Assembly (NCBI RefSeq): GCF_016889805.1
Contig: NZ_CP069535.1
Span: 2,108,001-2,172,000 of the forward strand
Source: Rhodanobacter sp. FDAARGOS 1247
Lineage (GTDB): Bacteria; Pseudomonadota; Gammaproteobacteria; Xanthomonadales; Rhodanobacteraceae
Direction: 5' to 3'
DNA: 64,000 bases
The notes under the pieces are model-generated. The model was not told the origin of the DNA. It worked only from the letters and a program-made list of their open reading frames with translations, and searched no databases. The position numbers and the translations under genes were made by a program. Within the stretch, counting starts at the first letter, position 1, and every line of letters starts with the position of its first letter. Shown here piece after piece: positions 58,669 to 64,000 of this stretch.

Positions 58669-59562
58669 TCAGGAGTGCGTCTTGGGTGAATTGCGCCGCA
58701 GCGCCCGGAACTGGCACGGGGTCAGCCCGGTGTGCTTCCGGAAGGTGCGATTGAAGTTTCCCTGCGACCCGAACCCCGCCTCCAGTGCAATCTCGACCAA
58801 CGGCAGGCGACCTTCGGCGAGCCTGGCTTTCGCGTCCTGGATGCGGCGCTGCGTGATGTATCGGTGCGGCGAGAGGCCCGTGGCCTCCTGGAAAAGCCGA
58901 GAAAAGTGAAACGGGCTGAGACAGGCTTCGGCGGCCAGCTCGCTCAAGCTGATCGCCTCCGCGAAGCGGGACTCCACGAGGTCGATCACCTTCTTCAGCT
59001 TGTGACCCGGAAGACCCGGCAGGAGGGGCACGGGGCGCGAACAGATGTTCGAGTACCTGGCTATGAGATGCGCCGCGAGCATGCAACTCGCGCCTTCGGC
59101 AAACAGCAGGTCCGTCGACTCGGGCGGCCGGGAACCCATGTCGCGAAAGGCGGCGGCAACCTCGTACAGAAGCGTGTCCGACATTCCGGCCGACCGCACC
59201 AGTTCCACTCGCGCCGGATCGATATCGTAATCACCCAGCGCGCTGGAGTCGGTCACCGAGGGCGCGAGAAAAATGAGGAGGGACTCGACGGGCGAAGTGA
59301 TCTCGACCTCCGTCTCTTCCAGGCCGATGGGCTGGAGGGTCGCTATCCCCGGACGCACCGCCACCGGCCGGAACGTGCCGTCCCTCCAGCGGGCAAGTGC
59401 GCTACCGCCAAGAGCCACACTGACCGTGGTGCAGGTGCAGGTGACGGGGCGAAGGAAACCGGGGTTCAGAAGCCGGTGCTCGATCCGCATGGTCGGCCAC
59501 TCCAGGGGAGCATGAAGCTGCGTGCTTCCCTCGTACCTGTGGATGTGAACCGGAAAGGCCAT
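58669..59562 (-). CDS. AraC family transcriptional regulator
   Basis: A 297-residue regulator. An unrecognised N-terminal sensor domain is followed by the two-helix AraC DNA-binding domain: LSELAAEACLSPFHFSRLFQEATGLSPHRYI and LVEIALEAGFGSQGNFNRTFRKHTGLTPCQFR. It ends 160 bases upstream of the alpha/beta hydrolase gene and probably controls it. An arrangement of regulator followed by target is common in this family. Confidence 0.92.
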   Translation of the reverse strand: MAFPVHIHRYEGSTQLHAPLEWPTMRIEHRLLNPGFLRPVTCTCTTVSVALGGSALARWRDGTFRPVAVRPGIATLQPIGLEETEVEITSPVESLLIFLAPSVTDSSALGDYDIDPARVELVRSAGMSDTLLYEVAAAFRDMGSRPPESTDLLFAEGASCMLAAHLIARYSNICSRPVPLLPGLPGHKLKKVIDLVESRFAEAISLSELAAEACLSPFHFSRLFQEATGLSPHRYITQRRIQDAKARLAEGRLPLVEIALEAGFGSQGNFNRTFRKHTGLTPCQFRALRRNSPKTHS

Positions 59563-59736
59563 GCTCGCGATGCCTTCGGATGGATCGGCGACATCCGGGC
59601 ATGTTAGGACTTTCCCCGATCCCGCTCAAAGGAAACGGAAGGCATCCGCGCCAACGGATTGAGAGGCGCCGTCACACCGACACAACTTCAGACCACTAAG
59701 ATGCCCCGGGTCATCCGGACGCAAGGACACATGCAC

Positions 59737-60957
59737 ATGATGAAGCTGGCAACCGCGGCCTTTCTTGTGGCCTTGCTGACAGGCGCCGCCCATGCGCAGA
59801 CCAATGCCGGCGAGCAGAAAGCCGACCCCGAACTTCCCTTCACCATCACCAGGGTGGCGAGCTTCGACCTGCCATGGCGCATCGCCTTCCTGCCCGATGG
59901 CCGCATGCTGGTGACCGAAAAGGTCGGCCGCGTCCAGCTGGTCACCCCGCAGGGCGCCAAGACCGAACTCGAAGGCGTCCCGCCCAGCTGGTTCCAGGGC
60001 CAGAACGGCATGCTGGGCGTGTTCCTCTCGCCCCATTACGCCAAAGACCACAACGTCTATCTCACTTATGTCGCACCGGGCGACTACGGCGGCGGCCTCG
60101 CACTGGGCCGCGGCCGGCTCGTGCTGGACGGCAAGCAGCCCCGGCTGGACGACTTCCAGGTGTTGTGGCGCCAGATGCCCACCGGCAAGGGCGGCCAGGC
60201 CGGCGCGGCGGTGGCGTTCTCACCGGATGGCAAGTACCTCTTCCTCACCGTGGGCGACCGCCAGCGCTTCATGCCCGCGCAGGACCCCGATCAGCCGGTG
60301 GGCAAGATCCTGCGGCTGACGCTGGACGGCAAGCCCGCGCCGGGCAATCCGTGGGCGGGCAAGGTCGGTGCGCGCACCATTGCACTGATCGATCCGGCAA
60401 CCGACACCGAGAAAGCCAGGAGCGCGCCGGTGGTCAGCACCTATACGTTCCCCGGGCCCAACCTGACGCCCGCCGAAACCTGGAGCGTCGGCCACCGCAC
60501 GCCTTACGGCCTCGCCTTCGGCCCCGATGGTCGACTGTGGGAACTCGAGCATGGCCCACGCGGCGGCGACGAACTGAATCTGATCAAGCGCGGCAAGAAC
60601 TACGGCTGGCCGCTGGTCTCCTACGGCATCAACTACAACGGCGTGCCGATCCCCGCCCCCGACACGCGGCCCGACCTGGTCAAGCCGGTGATCTATTGGG
60701 TGCCGGTGATCGCGCCGGGCAACCTCATGTTCTACAAGGGCCGCCTGTTTCCGCACTGGCAAGGCAGCGCCTTGCTCAGCGGGCTGGTCAGCGAAGGCAT
60801 CATTCGCGTCACGTTCGACGGCAAGGGTGGCGCCACCGCCGCCCAGCGCTGGACGATCGGCAAACGCATCCGCGATATCGAAGAGGCGCCGGACGGCTCG
60901 CTCTGGATGCTGGAAGACGCCAGCCCCGGCGGCCTGTACCACCTCACGCCGAAATGA
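59737..60957 (+). CDS. PQQ-type aldose/sorbosone dehydrogenase-like protein
   Basis: A 406-residue secreted six-bladed beta-propeller. A signal peptide (MMKLATAAFLVALLTGAAHA) is followed by LPWRIAFLPDGRMLVTEKVGRV, SWFQGQNGMLGVFLSPHY, SVGHRTPYGLAFGPDGRLWELEHGPRGGDELNLI and the NYGWPLVSYGINYNG block. This is the glucose/sorbosone dehydrogenase (YliI/Asd) family that uses PQQ. The start ATG 59737 is placed nine bases after AAGGA; ATGs at 59731 and 59740 are alternatives. No PQQ synthesis genes are in the window. Confidence 0.92.
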   Translation: MMKLATAAFLVALLTGAAHAQTNAGEQKADPELPFTITRVASFDLPWRIAFLPDGRMLVTEKVGRVQLVTPQGAKTELEGVPPSWFQGQNGMLGVFLSPHYAKDHNVYLTYVAPGDYGGGLALGRGRLVLDGKQPRLDDFQVLWRQMPTGKGGQAGAAVAFSPDGKYLFLTVGDRQRFMPAQDPDQPVGKILRLTLDGKPAPGNPWAGKVGARTIALIDPATDTEKARSAPVVSTYTFPGPNLTPAETWSVGHRTPYGLAFGPDGRLWELEHGPRGGDELNLIKRGKNYGWPLVSYGINYNGVPIPAPDTRPDLVKPVIYWVPVIAPGNLMFYKGRLFPHWQGSALLSGLVSEGIIRVTFDGKGGATAAQRWTIGKRIRDIEEAPDGSLWMLEDASPGGLYHLTPK

Positions 60958-61066
60958 TTCGCCGAATCAGCCGAGCCCGTTTTCCGTAACCGGCGCAGCG
61001 CGGTGTTGCCGAGCGCGGTGAGCCCCGGCGCAGCCAAGCGCCGCGGCGCCAGCCGCATCCCGTTGC

Positions 61067-63277
61067 TCACCGTGCCGGCAACTGCGCATCGAGGAAGGCA
61101 TAGATATCGGCGAACTGCGCGGCCTCGGCACCCAGCGAGGTCTGCATGCCGTGGCCGCCATTGGCATCGGTGCGGATCCACACCGGCCGTCCGCTGGTGT
61201 CGGCGCTGCGCAGGCGCGCGGCGAACTTGCCGGTCTGCCAGGTGGACACGCGGTTGTCGTTGAGGCCCACGGCCAGCAGCACCGCCGGGTAGGCCGTGTG
61301 CGGCGTGATCTGCTGGTAAGGGTCCATCGCCAGCATCCAGGGGAAGTCCGAGGCCTTGCGCGGGTCGCCCATCTCGCCGATCTGGTTGGCGCCGTTGCGC
61401 GCATGCAGCAGGCGGATCGGGTTGAGCTCGCCCACCAGGCATACGGCCGCGCCGAACTTGTCCGGGTCACGCACCAGCGCACCGCCGACCACCAGGCCGC
61501 CCGCGCTGCCGGAGAGCAGCGCGGTGCGTTGCGGACGGCTGTAGCCCAGCTCGCTCAGGCGTTGCACGGCGGCGACGAAGTCTTCCACGCCCTTGTGCTT
61601 GTTCGGCCCCTTGCCGGCCTGGTGCCAGGCCTCGCCCTTTTCGCCGCCGCCGCGTATGTGCACGTAAGCAAAGACGTTGCCCCGCTTGACCCATGCCAGC
61701 CGGACGGGTTTGAACGAAGGCAGCACGGAGATGCCGTAGCTGCCGTAGGCGAACACGATGGCCCGATGCGAACCGTCCAGCGTGGCGTCCTTGCGATGCA
61801 GGATGGTGAGCGGCACGTGGGTGCCATCCGCACTGACCAGCTCGGTCTCGGTGGCCTCGACCATGCTGTAGTCGACGGGGCTGCCTTCGTCCTGGCCCAG
61901 GCCGTGCAGGGTGGCGGCCGCGGGGTCGTAGCGCCAGGACTTCGGCGGCGTGGTCCAGCCGCGCAGTTCCAGCAGGAAACCGTCCTGGCCAGGGTCGGCG
62001 CGGAACAGCGAGGCCACGCCGGGCAACGGCATCGGCACGGCGTCCACCTTGCCGCTGCGGTAGTCGACGCGGCGGATCTCGTCGATGCCGTTCCGCGAGA
62101 CCTTCACGTACAGCGCGTCACGGGCCGGTGCGACCTGCTGGACGTCGTACAGGCTGGTGCCGGCCACCATGTCGTCGCCCTGCAGCGGCAGGACGGAACG
62201 AGCCTGCCCGATCGACGCGCCCGGGCGTGACAAGTCCAGCGCCAGCACGTTTCCAAGGGAGCGCGCATGAGTGGAGACGAGGTACAGCGTATCGCCGCGG
62301 ATGGCCGCGGACTGCACATGGTCGTCCAGGTCGGCGATGCAGTGCCAGGCCGCGCCAGGCTTCACCGCCTCGGCTTGCGGCGCCACGCAGTAGCGCTGGT
62401 CGGCCTGCGCGCCCAGCGACTCGCCCAGCGCCCAGCGCGAACCGGCGGGAAATTCGATCACCGGGAAGCTGCGCGAGGGCATCGCGAACGACGGATTGGC
62501 GCCTTCGCCCTGGCCGGCGCGCAGCAGGATCGGGTCCTGCGACGAGGGCGTACCCAGCCGGTGCAGGCGTGCGCGCATGTCCTGCACCGGGTCGCCACCG
62601 GTACGCTGCGCAGGCGGCGCCATCTGGGTGTACTCGAAGCCGCTGCCGTCGGGCAGCCACTCGGCACCGAACTCGCCCCACACCGGCTCCACCGCATCGC
62701 CGGTGGGCTTGCCGGTCTTCACGTCCAGCACTTCGAGGCGGGTGACCTCGCTGCCGCCGTGGTCGACGTTCACCGCCACCTTGCTGCCATCGGGCGATGG
62801 CGTGTACAGCGTGATCGAGGCGTGGCCGCCGTCGCCCTGGAGGGTCGCCGGTTCCAGCAGCACGCGCTCGGTGCCATCCGCGTCACGCACCATCAGCGTG
62901 CCGCTGCCCTTCGCGTCCTGGCGGATGAAGAACAGCCTGCCGCCGGCACGGCGTTGGCGGCGATGCATGACGGTGGCGCCATCGGTGCTGGCCAGCGCCT
63001 GCTGCCAGTTCTTCAGGGTAGGCAAGGCGTCCAGCTTGCCCCGCGTGTACTCGCCCTGGGCGACCAGCCAGCGCTGGAACTCGGCGTTGTCATCGCCCTC
63101 CATCCAGCGGTAGGGATCGTGCACGGTGTGGCCAAACAGGTGCTCGACCACGTCGGCCGTACGCGCCGGTGGCGGAGCGCCAGCTTGAGCGGCGAAGGCA
63201 GACAGGGTGACCGGTGCGAGCAGGCAGGCGGCAGTCGACAAGGCCAGCGAAGCGGGCCAGCGGAGCAGTCGGGGCAT
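61067..63277 (-). CDS. Prolyl oligopeptidase family serine peptidase (S9A)
   Basis: A 736-residue exported peptidase. A signal peptide is at about residues 1-28, then the N-terminal linker HDPYRWMEGDDNAEFQRWL, a beta-propeller (about 100-450) and an alpha/beta hydrolase domain. Nucleophile Ser591 lies in SGSAGGL, the acid residue in GLNDNRVSTWQ and the catalytic His in ANGGHGMQT. IRGGGEKGEAWHQAGKG is a strong family signature. It cleaves after proline in short peptides. Start ATG 63277 is placed at the signal peptide; the frame is open further upstream without support. Confidence 0.93.
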   Translation of the reverse strand: MPRLLRWPASLALSTAACLLAPVTLSAFAAQAGAPPPARTADVVEHLFGHTVHDPYRWMEGDDNAEFQRWLVAQGEYTRGKLDALPTLKNWQQALASTDGATVMHRRQRRAGGRLFFIRQDAKGSGTLMVRDADGTERVLLEPATLQGDGGHASITLYTPSPDGSKVAVNVDHGGSEVTRLEVLDVKTGKPTGDAVEPVWGEFGAEWLPDGSGFEYTQMAPPAQRTGGDPVQDMRARLHRLGTPSSQDPILLRAGQGEGANPSFAMPSRSFPVIEFPAGSRWALGESLGAQADQRYCVAPQAEAVKPGAAWHCIADLDDHVQSAAIRGDTLYLVSTHARSLGNVLALDLSRPGASIGQARSVLPLQGDDMVAGTSLYDVQQVAPARDALYVKVSRNGIDEIRRVDYRSGKVDAVPMPLPGVASLFRADPGQDGFLLELRGWTTPPKSWRYDPAAATLHGLGQDEGSPVDYSMVEATETELVSADGTHVPLTILHRKDATLDGSHRAIVFAYGSYGISVLPSFKPVRLAWVKRGNVFAYVHIRGGGEKGEAWHQAGKGPNKHKGVEDFVAAVQRLSELGYSRPQRTALLSGSAGGLVVGGALVRDPDKFGAAVCLVGELNPIRLLHARNGANQIGEMGDPRKASDFPWMLAMDPYQQITPHTAYPAVLLAVGLNDNRVSTWQTGKFAARLRSADTSGRPVWIRTDANGGHGMQTSLGAEAAQFADIYAFLDAQLPAR

Positions 63278-63627
63278 GAGGATGTCCTCGTCCAAAGGAA
63301 TCACGCAGCACGCATCCTCGCGCAACGGGAAGCCCCGGGGTACCCGCCATCCGTCATGCCGTGCGTGGGGTGTGAACGCCGTCGCAAGCACGCGCTCCTG
63401 TGGCACGGGAAACCCGGGCAAAACCGGCTTTCTGCAATTCGTCCCGAAGAAAGCGTTCCGCCCCCGAGGTTTGGATTGCCTCCCTGCTGGTCTATGCTTG
63501 CACCCGGCGTCGCAAGCCGCCTCCGGGTCCGCGGGAAGGGTTCAACCCACTTGTCGATGGCGTGCCACCATCAACCTTTGTGCAGCCGGGATTGCGGACC
63601 TTCGGCATTCATTGCATGGAGGTTGTC
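63278..63627. other. Divergent intergenic region, no gene seen
   Basis: A 350-base region between the prolyl oligopeptidase (minus) and the gene at 63628 (plus). No coding frame is convincing. A weak promoter candidate for the plus-strand gene is TTGGAT (63471-63476), 16 bases, TATGCT (63493-63498). Confidence 0.35.
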
Positions 63628-64000
63628 ATGAAGAACCTGCCCGCCCGTCCGCACCTGGACCATCTGAAGAAACAGGCCAAGCAGCTGCTGGAGGATGTCC
63701 GCCACGGCGCACCCGATGCGCTCGAACGCGTCCGCCTTGCCCTGCCCGCCGCCGCCCGGCTCGATCACCCCGCCATCGCCGCGATGGAGCTGCGCCTGCA
63801 CGACGCGCAGTCCTGCATCGCGCGCGAATACGGTTTCGGCTCGTGGTCGCAGTTGAAGGACTACGTCGCGCTGCAGGCCGCTTCGGTCGACGCGGCCACG
63901 CGAAAGCGCCAGTGGATGCATTGGGCCTTCGGCCACGGCTACCAGACGGCCAGGCCGGCCTTGGCCGAGCGCCTGCTGCGCGAACATCCGCAGCTGCTGG
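63628..64000 (+). CDS. Putative ankyrin-repeat-type protein, 5' part (runs off window)
   Basis: A frame opens at ATG 63628 with GGAGG six bases upstream and is still open at the window end (124 residues seen). The start MKNLPARPHLDHLKKQAKQLL and the EYGFGSWSQLKDYV segment are typical of the N-terminal leader of a group of bacterial ankyrin-repeat proteins. The repeats themselves would lie beyond base 64000, with LLREHPQLL possibly the beginning of the first. No function can be given. Confidence 0.7.
   Translation, partial: MKNLPARPHLDHLKKQAKQLLEDVRHGAPDALERVRLALPAAARLDHPAIAAMELRLHDAQSCIAREYGFGSWSQLKDYVALQAASVDAATRKRQWMHWAFGHGYQTARPALAERLLREHPQLL

Overview
The window is a high-GC (about two thirds G+C by eye) chromosomal segment of a gammaproteobacterium of the order Xanthomonadales, most likely family Rhodanobacteraceae (Rhodanobacter/Dyella-like). 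The evidence is the housekeeping block nlpD-dedA-pcm-surE / truD-mgtE-ispF-ispD-ftsB-eno-kdsA-pyrG, the wording of the proteins (for example PyrG and the small ESFPASDPP-type protein) and the number of c-di-GMP enzymes. No rRNA, tRNA, CRISPR array, transposase or phage module was seen. Almost every reading frame opposite a real gene is open because of the GC content, so only frames with family motifs, Shine-Dalgarno sequences or sensible neighbours are listed.

Region 1 (1-14.9 kb) is conserved core. On the minus strand, pyrG, kdsA, eno, ftsB, ispD, ispF, mgtE and truD follow one another with ATGA/GTGA overlaps at most junctions. surE, pcm, a DedA-family membrane gene and the start of an NlpD-type lipoprotein form a second minus-strand run. 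An Smr-domain gene sits between the two runs on the plus strand, and a divergent aminopeptidase P gene faces pyrG. A cysteine-synthase-like gene coupled to an AhpD-like gene follows.

Region 2 (15-36 kb) is accessory but mostly stable: a large GGDEF/EAL protein, a TenA/PqqC-like enzyme, an OmpA lipoprotein, a penicillin-acylase family enzyme facing a class A beta-lactamase, GST, DUF1615 lipoprotein, sirtuin, TMEM175 channel, a flavin disulfide reductase, small stress and detoxification proteins, a PAS-GGDEF protein, a DsrE-like periplasmic protein and an MBL hydrolase.

Region 3 (36-51 kb) carries a pilin-like gene lacking Glu5, a VOC protein, a GST, a MocR-type regulator lacking the PLP lysine next to an S33 peptidase, a LysR regulator divergent from a tautomerase/DOPA-dioxygenase pair, an amidohydrolase lipoprotein, an XRE/DUF2975 pair under a palindromic operator-promoter, and a translationally coupled hybrid histidine kinase / double-domain KaiC-like ATPase pair.

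Region 4 (51-57.4 kb) is the most unusual part. It is a minus-strand patch, in part clearly lower in GC, with a TolA-C-like lipoprotein whose leader contains a run of nine G, a papain-like cysteine peptidase, a RES-domain protein without a recognisable antitoxin, and a disrupted downstream frame. A diguanylate cyclase and a DUF922 putative protease gene follow. Region 5 (57.4-64 kb) returns to ordinary genes: alpha/beta hydrolase, AraC regulator, PQQ-type sugar dehydrogenase, S9 prolyl oligopeptidase and the start of a putative ankyrin-type protein that runs off the end.
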